Notes: generated by a model not told the origin, from the sequence alone. A stretch of DNA of 64,000 bases from JAEUMD01 sp050250815 (GCA_050250815.1 JBFWNY010000015.1:24817-88816); one strand, 5' to 3'; shown: positions 53,166 through 62,853, counted from the first letter of the stretch. Made by a program: numbers and translations.

Positions 53166-54419
53166 ATGACTGGGACCGCCATGAACACTTTTGGCAGCAC
53201 ATCGCAGTGTCCACCTGCGCGGCTTGGCCGCATGGGCGTGACGTTGGCCGTTCTTCTAACGATCGCTACTCCGGTGCGGCTCGCAACGGCGGCACCCGCC
53301 CCCGATGCAGCGGCATGCACGCCGGAATCGTTTGCAGCCGCCGTCGACGATGCCGGGGCGCGTCTGCGCGAATTCAACGCCCGGATGTCGCCGGAGGTAC
53401 AGGCGCGGCTCAAGGCGCTGCAGAAAGCGCGCAGCTGGAGCGATGCCCAGGCCGAAGAACAGGCGATCCAGCAGCTCCACGACCAGCGCATCGCCGCACT
53501 CGATGCCGAAGCGAACGCCCTCCTGTCACGCATCGACGACCTGGGGGAGCTCGGAACCGGCGCCCGGCCGGACTGCAGCAAGCTCGACGATCTCCAACGC
53601 GCGGCGGCCGAGCTGCTCGCCGTGATGCGACGCAAGTCCGAATACACACTCGCCAAGCTCGACCGCGCCATTTCCGACGCCAGCGACACCCGATCGCCCG
53701 CGCGCACCAATGCGCCCGCACACGCGCCCACAAACGGGTCATCTGCGCCCGGCAGCCCGGGTAGCGCTGCTCCCGCTCCGGCGACGGACAAGCCCCGCAC
53801 CGCGGGTAACGCATCTGACTGGGACACGCGTACGACTGCGCTGGCTCCGCCCCCGCCCCCGCCCTCGGCCGATGTCGCGCTCACCGCGCCTCCATCCGCG
53901 GGTGGACCGGCCGGCGGGCCTGTGTCTCCCGGGCAAGATGGCTTCACGATCGAAGAGATCCGCGAAGCGACGCGTGGCTTCTTCGGCTCGATCTCGACCG
54001 GCCTTGCCGGCGTCATCGAGCACGCCTTCTCCAGCTACGGCCGGCCCACGGGCTACGTGCTGGGCGCGGAAGGTGGCGGAGCGTTCCTGGCAGGCGTGCG
54101 CTACGGCAAGGGGAAGCTCTACATGCGCGCCGGCGGCATGCAAACCGTCTACTGGCACGGGCCATCGCTCGGCTACGACTTCGGCGCGGAAGGCTCGCGC
54201 ACGCTGTTTCTCGTCTACAGTCTGGCAGCGCCCGAGGGGTTGTACCGTCGCTTCGTTGGCGTCGATGGCTCAGCCTATCTGGTCGGCGGTGTCGGCATGA
54301 CGCTGCTCAAGGGCGGCAACGTGCTGATGGCCCCGATCCGAACCGGGCTGGGTCTGCGTCTCGGCGCCAACGTCGGATACGTGCGGTTTACGCCGCACCC
54401 GACGTGGAACCCGTTCTGA
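53166..54419 (+). CDS. DUF1134 exported protein
   Basis: The 417-residue protein has a signal-type hydrophobic segment (MGVTLAVLLTIATPVRLATA), an N-terminal coiled-coil region rich in Ala/Arg/Asp (residues about 50-180), a Pro/Ala-rich linker and a C-terminal DUF1134 domain (about 255-417): GFTIEEIREATRGFFGSI, SYGRPTGYVLGAEGGGAF, GVGMTLLKGGNVLMAPIRTG. The latter is related to lipid- or small-molecule-binding proteins of the envelope. The start could also be ATG 53181. Confidence 0.85.
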   Translation: MTGTAMNTFGSTSQCPPARLGRMGVTLAVLLTIATPVRLATAAPAPDAAACTPESFAAAVDDAGARLREFNARMSPEVQARLKALQKARSWSDAQAEEQAIQQLHDQRIAALDAEANALLSRIDDLGELGTGARPDCSKLDDLQRAAAELLAVMRRKSEYTLAKLDRAISDASDTRSPARTNAPAHAPTNGSSAPGSPGSAAPAPATDKPRTAGNASDWDTRTTALAPPPPPPSADVALTAPPSAGGPAGGPVSPGQDGFTIEEIREATRGFFGSISTGLAGVIEHAFSSYGRPTGYVLGAEGGGAFLAGVRYGKGKLYMRAGGMQTVYWHGPSLGYDFGAEGSRTLFLVYSLAAPEGLYRRFVGVDGSAYLVGGVGMTLLKGGNVLMAPIRTGLGLRLGANVGYVRFTPHPTWNPF

Positions 54420-54438
54420 CGTCAACGCGGCAAGAAAA

Positions 54439-54464
54439 AAGGGGCGGCGACTACGCCACCCCTT
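54439..54464 (-). terminator. Terminator of L,D-transpeptidase gene
   Basis: AAGGGGCGGCG (54439-54449) and CGCCACCCCTT (54454-54464) form an 11-bp stem with one mismatch. On the minus strand the stem is followed by six T residues, so this is a canonical intrinsic terminator for the gene ending at 54492. Confidence 0.7.
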
Positions 54465-54491
54465 CGATCCGCGATCGGAAGCAATCTCAGC

Positions 54492-55427
54492 TCAGTAGTT
54501 CGAATACTGCCGGCGCGCACGCTTGTTGCGACCGACGTAAACGTAGGCTTGGCCGTTGCGATAGATAATGCGCGGCTTCGCCGACGAGCGCTTGCGAACC
54601 ACGGGCTCGGACGGCGCACCGAACAGGAAGAAGCCAGAGCCGCCGCTCGAATAGCTGCTGCTCGGCGACGTGCTCGCGTAGCGCGAGCGGCTCGAACGGC
54701 CGGCAACTGCGCGCGATCCGCCCGGCGCGGAACCCGTCAACGAAATCTGCGTGTGCGGGCGCCCGTGCCTCGACACCAGATTGAACAGCTTCTTTGCGTT
54801 ACCCGGCGCCAGACGCACGCAGCCATGCGAGGCCGGACGGCCGAGCATGCCCGTCGCGTACGTGCCATGGATGGCGAACCCGCCATGGAAGAACACCGAA
54901 TACGGCATCGGCGCCCAGTCGTACTTGCGCGAGTAGTGCATCTTGGACATCCACTGCGGCTTGTAGGTGCCGGTGGGCGTCCGGTAGCCGGAGCGGCCCG
55001 ACGAGATCGGCCACTCGTGAAGGACATGCCCGCCCTCGGAGACCACCATACGCTGGTGCGACAGATCGATCGCGACTCGCAGCGTGATCTCCGGCACCGG
55101 CTTCTGCGCGGGCAGTGCCGGGGCCTGCGGCGCGACGGCGGCGGTCTGCGCGGCAGCGGGAACCGTCGGAGCGACAACGGCCGGAGGAGTGACGGCGGCG
55201 CCTGCCGGAGCAACGGCAACCGGTGCAATCACCGTGGGTGCTGCTGCCGCGGCTGCAGCCGTCGGCACCATGGCGCCCTGCGAGGTCGCACTGGCGTTGG
55301 GTGCCGCCGGAGCGGCGGGTGCAACCGGCGCTGCTGGCGCAACCGAGCCGGGGCCGGCAATGGCCGGAGCATTGAGAGACAGAGCGGCGGCGATGGCCGC
55401 AACACTCGTGAGACAGGACCTGATCAT
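54492..55427 (-). CDS. L,D-transpeptidase (YkuD family)
   Basis: The 311-residue protein has a signal peptide (LTSVAAIAAALSLNAPAIAG), a long Ala/Pro/Val-rich linker (30-110) and a YkuD domain. The catalytic motif is HGTYATGMLGRPASHGCVRL, with the nucleophile Cys in SHGCVRL. L,D-transpeptidases make 3-3 crosslinks or anchor proteins in peptidoglycan. A further Ser/Tyr/Arg-rich C-terminus is present. ATG 55427 is placed directly before the signal peptide. Confidence 0.93.
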   Translation of the reverse strand: MIRSCLTSVAAIAAALSLNAPAIAGPGSVAPAAPVAPAAPAAPNASATSQGAMVPTAAAAAAAPTVIAPVAVAPAGAAVTPPAVVAPTVPAAAQTAAVAPQAPALPAQKPVPEITLRVAIDLSHQRMVVSEGGHVLHEWPISSGRSGYRTPTGTYKPQWMSKMHYSRKYDWAPMPYSVFFHGGFAIHGTYATGMLGRPASHGCVRLAPGNAKKLFNLVSRHGRPHTQISLTGSAPGGSRAVAGRSSRSRYASTSPSSSYSSGGSGFFLFGAPSEPVVRKRSSAKPRIIYRNGQAYVYVGRNKRARRQYSNY

Positions 55428-55603
55428 GTGTTGGCAACTCCCACCGCAACGCAAACCGATGCCGTAGCTATAGCCCTTCAAACGATGCAGTTTGCTTAAT
55501 CGAACCTTGCCGCCAACCCTAAAATGCGACCCAAAATCTGCCAGCCTTCGACCGTGGCCGCACCGCCGCATTGATTGCAAGCGCAAGCTACAGACAGCAG
55601 ACC

Positions 55604-57046
55604 TCAGCTCTTCGTCTTTTCGAGGGCCGCTAGCGCGCGTTCCCGCGCGGCCTTGTGATCGACGATCGGCTCTGGGTAGGTGCGGCCCAATTCTACGCCC
55701 GCGGCGGCAAGCACGCCGGCTTCGGCTGTGTGCGGCGCGTGGATCACGCCATCAGGCAGGCCGGCAAGTTCCGGCACCCAGCGTCTGACATAATCGCCGC
55801 TGGGATCGAACTTCTGGCCCTGCGTCGTTGGATTGAAAATGCGGAAATAGGGTGCCGCATCCGCGCCCGAGCCCGCAACCCATTGCCAGCTTGCTGCATT
55901 GTTGGCGAGGTCGGCGTCGACCAGCGTATCCCAGAACCAGGCCTCACCCTCCTGCCAGGGAATGAGCAGATCCTTGATGAGGAACGAAGCGACGATCATG
56001 CGCACGCGATTGTGCATCCACCCTGTTGCCCAAAGCTCGCGCATGCCTGCATCGACGATGGGAAAGCCTGTGCGGCCACGTTGCCACGCGTTCAGTCCCG
56101 CGCCGTCGCTGCGCCACGGAAAGGCGGCGAACTCGGGCCGGAAGGGATCGGACGGCAACGTTGGGAAATGAAACAGCAGGTGGGACGAGAATTCCCGCCA
56201 GACCAACTCCTTGAGAAAAGTCTCGCGCCCCCTGTCGCCGCCTGTGTCCCCCTCACCGGGAGCCGAAGCCCGCAGCCAGATCGCACGCGGCGAAATCTCG
56301 CCATGCGCCAGATGCGGCGACAGGCGTGAGGTGCCTGGAAGATCAGGTCGGTTGCGATCATCCGCATATCGGGCCGCGGTGTCGGCGAGGAAGTCTTCCA
56401 GGCGCTGGCGTGCCGACACCTCGCCCGGCGTGAAGCGCTCCGGGAAGCCCCGAGCCCAGTTTGGCCGGCGCGGCTCGAGCGACCATTCCGATAGACGGTC
56501 CGAACGCGGCCACGTTCGCGGCCCGGCAAACGCACCGGGCGGCGGCGAAGCTCGACCCGGGCGATACGTGCTCGACAACGCCCTCCAGAACGGCGTGTAG
56601 ACGCGATAGGGAGCGCCACTCTGCGTGGCGATGTCCTCGGGCTCCATGAGCAACGTGCCGCCGAAGCGGCGCACCTCCGCACCCTGCTTCTCCAGCGCGG
56701 TTTTAACCGCCTTCTCCTGAGCGATCGCCCAGGGCTCGTACCGTCGCGAGAAGTGAACCGCTCCCGCGCCGGTGTCGTGGGCGAGCGCTCCCAGGATCTC
56801 GTCCGCCCGGCCGCGCCGCAGCAGCAGACGACTGCCACGCTCGCGCAGCGCGGCGTCGAGCGCCTTCAGGCTGCCAGCGAGCCACCAGCGCGAGGCGCCA
56901 CCGGGCGCCCAGCGGCCCGGACTTTCCTCGTCGAATACGAAAACGGGAATGACCGGGTTGCCACGCGCAACGGCGGCGGCAAGCGCTGGATGATCGGAGA
57001 GACGTAGATCGTTGCGGTACCAGAGCAGGATCGGCGCGTCGGACAT
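55604..57046 (-). CDS. phrB: Deoxyribodipyrimidine photolyase
   Basis: This is a light-dependent class I CPD photolyase with FAD and an antenna cofactor. At 480 residues it has the N-terminal antenna domain (ILLWYRNDLRLSDHPAL, PVFVFDEES) and the FAD-binding domain: SPHLAHGEISPRAIW, LVWREFSSHLLFHFP, TGFPIVDAGMRELWATGWMHNRVRM and QWVAGSGADAAPYFRIFNPTTQG. ATG 57046 precedes the conserved start. No SOS box is evident. Confidence 0.96.
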   Translation of the reverse strand: MSDAPILLWYRNDLRLSDHPALAAAVARGNPVIPVFVFDEESPGRWAPGGASRWWLAGSLKALDAALRERGSRLLLRRGRADEILGALAHDTGAGAVHFSRRYEPWAIAQEKAVKTALEKQGAEVRRFGGTLLMEPEDIATQSGAPYRVYTPFWRALSSTYRPGRASPPPGAFAGPRTWPRSDRLSEWSLEPRRPNWARGFPERFTPGEVSARQRLEDFLADTAARYADDRNRPDLPGTSRLSPHLAHGEISPRAIWLRASAPGEGDTGGDRGRETFLKELVWREFSSHLLFHFPTLPSDPFRPEFAAFPWRSDGAGLNAWQRGRTGFPIVDAGMRELWATGWMHNRVRMIVASFLIKDLLIPWQEGEAWFWDTLVDADLANNAASWQWVAGSGADAAPYFRIFNPTTQGQKFDPSGDYVRRWVPELAGLPDGVIHAPHTAEAGVLAAAGVELGRTYPEPIVDHKAARERALAALEKTKS

Positions 57047-57179
57047 GGATCTCCAGCAATCGGCAACCTGATGCGTCGTGGCCAATTCGGGCGCACCGCG
57101 CGCGACCAGTCAACACAACGACAAACGGAGCCAGATGGTTCACTGCCGCCGCGCGACGCCCGGGGCGAGGCGTGGCTGC

Positions 57180-59012
57180 TCAGTTGAACAGCAAATCGAA
57201 CAGCGTCTTGGACTGCCGGCGGCGCGGACGCTCGCGCCGCTCATAGGAGCGCGAGCCCGCCCACGGCTCATCCCAGGGCTGCCACTGCTCATCCCGCGCG
57301 TTGGAGAAGCGGCGCCGCTGCCCCATCGCGGCCATGGGGCGGCGGTCCGGTTGCAGTTGGATATCGTCTGTTACGCCATCGACCGTCTCAACCGAGACCG
57401 ACGTGTCGTTCCACGCCCACTTTGCGACCTTGGCGCCCTGACGGTGCGGCTCGATGGCGAGCACTGTGCCGGTCGCGGCATTGACGATGGCCGCAAACTC
57501 GGTGCGCTCCGGCTTGCCGTTGTAGTCGACCGCGCCACCATCGAAGACGAGCACGCCGATGCCGCGATGCGGCGGTGGTCGTTCTTCCCATGACACGAGC
57601 CGGGGTTGCCCCTCCGACATCATTTCCAGCGGCACGTCGAGGCGGCGGAAGGCCGGGTTCACCGCAAAATAGCGACCGCCGCGCTTGACGATGCCCCAAC
57701 CGCCGAGCGCCGCGGCACCATCCTGACCGCCGGCCGATACGGTAATCTCGCCAGCCACGCCGGTGTCGCCGTCGAGACGCTCAAGCGCCTGACTGGCAAG
57801 CCGCATCGCCGGATCCAGAAACACCGCGCGCTTCAGGTCGGCGAGAGCCTGGTCGCGCTGCCCGACGGCCTCCTCGATCTCTGCCTTCGCCCACAGGACG
57901 TCGGCGTCGTCCGCGGCAATCCGCACCGCAGTCGCAATGTCCTTCATGCCTACGTCGGTCTGGTTCATCTCCTTGTAGACGATCGCGCGATACGCAAAGG
58001 CGCGGGCATTGCGCGGATCGATCTCGATGGCACGCGACAGGTCGGCCATGGCTTCCTCAGTGCTGCCACTGCCGGTGCGCGCGTGCGCCAGCCCCCGCTC
58101 GGCGAAGATGCGCGCGTCGGCCGGCGCAAGCTCGATGGCACGAGACAGATCCTTGATCGCCGAGGCGGTGTCGCCCATCAGCAGGTAGGCGCGCCCCCTG
58201 AGCCGGTACGTGTCGGCGCTGGTGATGTCGAAGGCGACAGCGCGCGACAGATCCTCGATCGCCTCGTCGAAGTGACCGACGGCGAGCTTGGCCTCGGCGC
58301 GCTTGCGGTAGCCCAGCGCGAAGGTCGTGTCGGCTTTGACCGCGCGCGAGAAATCACGGATCGCTGCGTGGGGACGACCGAGCGACAGATGCGCGATGCC
58401 GCGGCCGGCGAGCGGCGGCGCGGCTGCCGGCAGCAAACGGACTGCCTGCGTGAAGTCGCGAACCGCGGCCTCGGTGTCACCCGCACCCATGAGCGCACCG
58501 GCGCGATTGTTGTAGGCAGCCGCATAGCCCGGTGCGAGCACTAGCGCACGATCGAAATCCTTGACCGCCTCGGCCGACTGTCCAAGCCGCAGCAGCAGGC
58601 TGCCACGATTGTTGTAGATGGCCGCATACTCTGGAAAGAGCTGCACGGCCTTGTTGAAGTCCTCGAACGCCTGCCGCGTTTGGCCCAGACGGCCGTAGGC
58701 AACGGCGCGATCGTTGAGCAGCATGGCCCGGCGGTCGTTGGGCAAAGTCGTCTCGGCAAGCGCGGTCGAATAGGTCAGCACCGCCTGGTTGAGTTCGCCT
58801 CGCGCCAGTGCGGCGGCCGCGGCGGCGGCAGGATTGTCACCGGCCGGAGGCGCAGCCGCGCTTACATCGGCGAGCATCGCGCTCATAGCCCAAGTCAAAA
58901 GCGCCAACCCGATGAAACGGTGTGCGGATCTGTCTGGGCGATGCAAGCCGGCTCGGCTCAGGCGCGCGGGCGCGCGAGCTATAGCATCGCCTTCTCGTTG
59001 CACCCAATTCAT
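57180..59012 (-). CDS. Secreted tetratricopeptide-repeat protein
   Basis: The 610-residue protein has an N-terminal hydrophobic segment (FIGLALLTWAMSAMLADVSA) as a signal or anchor, then about 10 TPR units (residues 60-400) with alternating A..Y.N.RG and A..D..RA..L.P patterns. A C-terminal beta-rich region follows (GGYFAVNPAFRRLDVPLEM, GIGVLVFDGGAVDYNG) with tryptophans, ending in an Arg-rich tail. It is probably periplasmic. ATG 59012 is inferred as the closest before the hydrophobic segment. Confidence 0.82.
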   Translation of the reverse strand: MNWVQREGDAIARAPARLSRAGLHRPDRSAHRFIGLALLTWAMSAMLADVSAAAPPAGDNPAAAAAAALARGELNQAVLTYSTALAETTLPNDRRAMLLNDRAVAYGRLGQTRQAFEDFNKAVQLFPEYAAIYNNRGSLLLRLGQSAEAVKDFDRALVLAPGYAAAYNNRAGALMGAGDTEAAVRDFTQAVRLLPAAAPPLAGRGIAHLSLGRPHAAIRDFSRAVKADTTFALGYRKRAEAKLAVGHFDEAIEDLSRAVAFDITSADTYRLRGRAYLLMGDTASAIKDLSRAIELAPADARIFAERGLAHARTGSGSTEEAMADLSRAIEIDPRNARAFAYRAIVYKEMNQTDVGMKDIATAVRIAADDADVLWAKAEIEEAVGQRDQALADLKRAVFLDPAMRLASQALERLDGDTGVAGEITVSAGGQDGAAALGGWGIVKRGGRYFAVNPAFRRLDVPLEMMSEGQPRLVSWEERPPPHRGIGVLVFDGGAVDYNGKPERTEFAAIVNAATGTVLAIEPHRQGAKVAKWAWNDTSVSVETVDGVTDDIQLQPDRRPMAAMGQRRRFSNARDEQWQPWDEPWAGSRSYERRERPRRRQSKTLFDLLFN

Positions 59013-59139
59013 ACCGTCGCCCGTGCCAGCGCTTTCAAACGGCAAATCACAGACGTGACAGTCGCAGAACGCTGCGGCGCGCTCAAGGCCGCAGGGGCCA
59101 CGGCGAGCTAGCACGTGACACTGTCCCCGGGCCCCTAAG

Positions 59140-59168
59140 TTGACGTTTACGTAAAGATTAGCTAGGAT
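59140..59168 (+). promoter_or_regulatory. Promoter with internal TTTACGTAAA palindrome before thioesterase gene
   Basis: TTGACG (59140-59145) and TAGGAT (59163-59168) with 17-base spacing form a good sigma-70-type promoter. The spacer starts with the perfect palindrome TTTACGTAAA (59146-59155). A MerR-family repressor bound there would block the promoter; similar TTTACGTAAA-containing sites are known for LiuR-type regulators of branched-chain and acyl-CoA metabolism. Confidence 0.6.
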
Positions 59169-59221
59169 CACCGGCGTTGTCATGATCCCCGGTTCGCCAG
59201 CAACGCCTGGAAGCAACTGCC

Positions 59222-59782
59222 ATGAACCTCTGGTTCCGCCTGCTCTGGTATCTGCTGACGCTCCGCTTCCGTCCGCACCTCGAAGTGCCGGAAGGAGTGT
59301 CACGGCTGGCTTTCCGGGTCTGGCCCCACGATCTCGATACCAGCCTGCATCTCAACAACGGCCGCTATCTGACACTCATGGACCTCGGCCGCCTCGATGT
59401 CATGGCTGCGAGCGGGCTGATGAAGGCCGCTCTGCGACATCGCTGGACGCCGGTCGCCTCAGCAATCAAGATCCGCTACCGGCGCGAGCTGACGCTGTTC
59501 CAGCGCTTCGCCATCGAGACACGCATCCTGACCTGGAGCCGCGAGGCCGTCGTCATGGAGCAGCGCTTCGTCGTCATGGGCGGCGCCAAGGATGGGCAGC
59601 TCGCGGCCCACGCGCTGTTCAAAGGCGGGCTCTACGACCGGGCCGAGAAGCGCTTCGTACCCATCGCACGATTGATGCAAGAGGTTGGTGTAGAGGCGGA
59701 AGCCCCCGAGCCAACGCCAGAGGTGGCGGCATTCCTCGCGGCCGACGACGCGCTAAAGACGGCGGCTCGCCAGAACTCCTGA
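59222..59782 (+). CDS. Acyl-CoA thioesterase-like protein (hot-dog fold)
   Basis: The 186-residue protein belongs to the 4HBT-type thioesterase family: RFRPHLEVPEGVSRLAFRVW, DLDTSLHLNNGRYLTLMDLG (the typical D-x-N-x-H segment is replaced by LHLNNGRY), YRRELTLFQRF and HALFKGGLYDR. It releases CoA from small acyl thioesters. The promoter carries a palindrome that suggests metabolic control. Confidence 0.88.
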   Translation: MNLWFRLLWYLLTLRFRPHLEVPEGVSRLAFRVWPHDLDTSLHLNNGRYLTLMDLGRLDVMAASGLMKAALRHRWTPVASAIKIRYRRELTLFQRFAIETRILTWSREAVVMEQRFVVMGGAKDGQLAAHALFKGGLYDRAEKRFVPIARLMQEVGVEAEAPEPTPEVAAFLAADDALKTAARQNS

Positions 59783-59900
59783 TCGCGGCAGGTGCCGCGA
59801 AAGACGGCCACACCCGGCTTGCCAACATACGTTACGTTTTGAACCCGATGAACCGCACGAGCGACCCAATTCCTACAACGATAGGAATGGGAGTTTTTCA

Positions 59901-60176
59901 ATGAAGCGTCTTTCAGCACTTGCACTCACTGTTGCCGCGGCAGCAGCATTCGGCGCGAGCGTCTCCCAGGAGGCCCAGGCCGGCCGCAAGCAATGCGTCT
60001 ATTTCTCCCGACACGTCTGGAACGGCAATATGGTCGCGGACGGCTGGGCAAAGGCAAGCAGCCTAAGCACTGCCTGCGATCGCGCGCACCGCCGTTGCAA
60101 CCGCGAACGCGACCGCCGTCTGCGCGATGGCGTGCCGGCAGGCGCCTGCACCAAAGTCGGCAATCTTTCGGGCTGA
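59901..60176 (+). CDS. Small secreted basic protein
   Basis: The 91-residue protein has a signal peptide (MKRLSALALTVAAAAAFGAS) and a basic, Cys-containing mature part (RKQCVYFSRHVWNGNMVADG, RAHRRCNRERDRRLRDGVP). Three cysteines. No family recognised. Confidence 0.6.
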   Translation: MKRLSALALTVAAAAAFGASVSQEAQAGRKQCVYFSRHVWNGNMVADGWAKASSLSTACDRAHRRCNRERDRRLRDGVPAGACTKVGNLSG

Positions 60177-61061
60177 ACCTCAGGCCAGTTGTGTGGCTAT
60201 CTCACTGGCCGGAACGACCTGGCGCTCTAAACCCTTGCAGCGTAACGACCTCACTCGCCAATCCGTCGCAAGCTGCATGCCGGTGCTTACTCCCGGCGCC
60301 GGAAAGACAAAGCCCGGTGGGGCACGAAGGCCCCCCGGGCTCGCCGGATCGATTAAAGTGCTCATCTGTTTCGACGCCGTTGCGTGTGGGCCCTGCCGTC
60401 TGCCTCTGATCTGCCGGGCGGGCACTCACGGACAGTGCGACCTAGAGGTCGGCGAATTGTCCTAGTCGAGTTGCCATTTGCCCTACTGCGGATCGGGAGT
60501 GGCACGTTGCGCTGAGCCGCGTGCAATCAGTAACGTCCTATCGAGCCTGTTTCGATCTCCATCGATGTTCCCGCCCGACCCCTTCCACCAGCATCGGGTG
60601 CATTGCCACTGGCGTTGCGCGTTTGCCCTTAGCTTGCGCCTCACCCAGTCTTGGCGTGCTCAATGCACGCACAGCAACACATCCAGAACCAGCAGAATGC
60701 TCTGCGGGTAAAGTCAGCGAATTGTGAGATAGGCCACACATCGACGACGGCTCCACCGCAGGGATGCGTGCGTCGTCTCGATCGTGGCTATTTGCGACCC
60801 GGCGGAGACATTTTCTTAGACCTCCATTTCGAAGGGTATGTTGGAAGTGTGCGCTCGTGTTGTTGCTCTGTCAACCCGGTTCGAAATGCCCGCGAATGCT
60901 TCGCCAAATCACGGCGGCGGATGTCACGAGGCATGATTAAGAAGATGTTGAGGTTCGTCCTCTAATCTCCAACGCATCCGCGTGCGTGGTCCACGGCAGG
61001 CAATTCAGATGGATCGTGAGCAGCGTGTCCTCATGCGCCCGTGCCGTGGAGAGAGCACGCT
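60177..61061. other. Gene-poor stretch of about 885 bp
   Basis: I see no convincing gene here. Frames that are open, for example 60651-60965 (+), lack ribosome sites and have no recognisable domain. The stretch contains a hairpin at 60311-60341, annotated separately. It may be a decayed accessory region. Confidence 0.5.
60311..60341. terminator. Hairpin downstream of small secreted gene
   Basis: AGCCCGG-T-GGGGC (60311-60323) pairs with GCCCCCCGGGCT (60330-60341) with a single-base bulge. It lies about 135 bases after the stop of the small secreted gene; no T tract. Confidence 0.4.
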
Positions 61062-61433
61062 ATGAAAACGGCCGTCTGGTTCATCCTCATCGCTCTAGCG
61101 ACGTTCGCGGCATTCGCGACGTTGAGCCGTACCGCACCGTCTCTCGACGAGATGACACGCTCGGTTTCGAAAGCCGCCGAACTGCCGCAACTGCCACAGG
61201 CGGTGCCCGGGATGCCTGATGTGTCCATGCCCGCCATCGATCTCAAGGCCGGCGGCATCGACTGGCTGACATTGCTGGCAGGTGTTTTGATCGGCATTGC
61301 GGCGACGCTGGCGGGGCGCATCGCCTGGCTCGACTTGCCGCGCCGCGCGCTGCGCTGGCTCATTCTCAACGAGCACAACTTCTACAAGCTCGGCCTGGCG
61401 GCCGCCTGCCTCGGCGTGCTGCTGTTCTACTGA
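61062..61433 (+). CDS. Membrane protein of unknown function
   Basis: The 123-residue protein has an N-terminal helix (1-20), a Pro-rich linker with short methionine-containing segments (PQLPQAVPGMPDVSMPAIDL) and two C-terminal helices (65-82 and 103-123). GGAGAG is upstream of the ATG at 61062. Function unknown. Confidence 0.65.
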   Translation: MKTAVWFILIALATFAAFATLSRTAPSLDEMTRSVSKAAELPQLPQAVPGMPDVSMPAIDLKAGGIDWLTLLAGVLIGIAATLAGRIAWLDLPRRALRWLILNEHNFYKLGLAAACLGVLLFY

Positions 61434-61677
61434 TCGCACACGATCGCTGAATGCAGCCGCGCAAGCGGCCCCACGGACGCGCACGCAACTAGCGATAACG
61501 ATCAATTGAATCGCGCGCATCTTGCGCAGCGACGCAAACGCACTTAGATGCTGCACCCCATTCGAACCCGTAACGTTCAACCGATGAGGAGACGAGCCGT
61601 GAGAGCCATGCCGCGATCGACACATTCCGTGCCGACGCTCGCATTGCGTCCGGCTGTCCCCAATTTCATCAGGTTGA

Positions 61678-62853
61678 ATGACCATGGCACGTTCATCGTT
61701 GCAGCGCCGGCAGGAGGCCGAGCGCACACGGGTTGAAGTCTACGAGGCGTCGCTGCGGCGAGTATGGCAGCACGCGCGTCCCGCACCCGACTTCGCAAGG
61801 GCACTCGACGAAGCTGCACGCGGCTTCGGTGGCGTGGTCGTGCGCGAACCGTCGGCTTGGCGTCCGCAGATGAAGACGCGCGATGCTGCGCGCCTGCGTC
61901 TGGCTGCCGCCCGCCACCTGTTCGCGCGCTATCCCGTGGCCCATCATCTTGAGCAGGTGTGGATCCGTACCGACGGGCTCGATCCCGGCGAGATCGATCT
62001 GCGCAAGCGCTGGTACATCGTGGCGGCGGGCGGCGGCTCGCTCTACCGCGAGGGTGCCGACGCCTGGCTGTCGCGCAAGGAGGTGCACGCCTTCTTGAAC
62101 CCGCAGGGCAACCTGGAGTTCGAGCAGGCGTTCTGGCGCGCGATCGCAATGTCCTCGACGAGCGACACCGGGCTTGCTCTTCGCATCGCCGGATCGCGCA
62201 TCGCACAGACGCCGCGTGGTGACATCGCGTTCTGGCGCGAGGTCGTGCGCTTCTTCTGCGCCAACCCGGCGAGCGGGAGCGAGATCGACGATCTCAGCGA
62301 CTACCTCGCCAACTGCCACCGGCGCGACGCGGCGTTCGCCCTGAAGGGTCGCACGCTGGCTTCGCTCAACCGGCAGATGCGCGACTGGCACCGCGACCTC
62401 GCGGCCACTGCGCGGATCGAGGCAGCGGCGCGGCGGGCGGCGGCAGCTCGTGCCCGGGCGCGTGGCGAGGTGATCGTGGAGGAGCCCTCGGCTGCGGGAA
62501 GCTGGCCTGGTGTCGCAGTTGCGGACTGGTCGTGGCGGCCGTCAGCGAAGGATCGCACCAACCGCGAGGAGTTTCTCGTGGTGCAGCTCAAGACGGCTGC
62601 CGAGTTGGTGGCGGAAACGCGTGCAATGCACCACTGCGTGGCGACCTACGCAGCCAAGTGCATCGCGGGCCATGCAGCGATCTTCTCGCTGCGCCACCGC
62701 GCGAACAAGGCGACCCAGCGGCTGCTTACGATCGAGATCGATCGTCGGCTCCGGGCCGTTCAGGTGCGCGGCTTCGCCAACCGCCAGGCGACAGCAGACG
62801 AGCGCAAGCTGCTCGCTCGCTGGTCGAAGGCCCGCGGCGTAGAACTGGCGTGA
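61678..62853 (+). CDS. PcfJ-like domain protein
   Basis: The 391-residue protein has an Arg/Ala-rich middle and a C-terminal PcfJ-like segment: TAAELVAETRAMHHCVATYA then CIAGHAAIFSLRHR. PcfJ-like proteins were first described on conjugative plasmids, and occur on many chromosomes. The conserved cysteine and histidine in MHHCVATY are present. Function unknown. The two ATGs at 61678 and 61684 are equally possible. Confidence 0.7.
   Translation: MTMARSSLQRRQEAERTRVEVYEASLRRVWQHARPAPDFARALDEAARGFGGVVVREPSAWRPQMKTRDAARLRLAAARHLFARYPVAHHLEQVWIRTDGLDPGEIDLRKRWYIVAAGGGSLYREGADAWLSRKEVHAFLNPQGNLEFEQAFWRAIAMSSTSDTGLALRIAGSRIAQTPRGDIAFWREVVRFFCANPASGSEIDDLSDYLANCHRRDAAFALKGRTLASLNRQMRDWHRDLAATARIEAAARRAAAARARARGEVIVEEPSAAGSWPGVAVADWSWRPSAKDRTNREEFLVVQLKTAAELVAETRAMHHCVATYAAKCIAGHAAIFSLRHRANKATQRLLTIEIDRRLRAVQVRGFANRQATADERKLLARWSKARGVELA

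Noticed and set aside
60651..60965. 104-residue frame in the gene-poor stretch
   Set aside because: Composition is unlike neighbouring genes, there is no ribosome site and no domain was recognised.
61584..61736. 50-residue frame just upstream of and overlapping the PcfJ-like gene
   Set aside because: It overlaps the better-supported start by 59 bases and has no recognisable feature.
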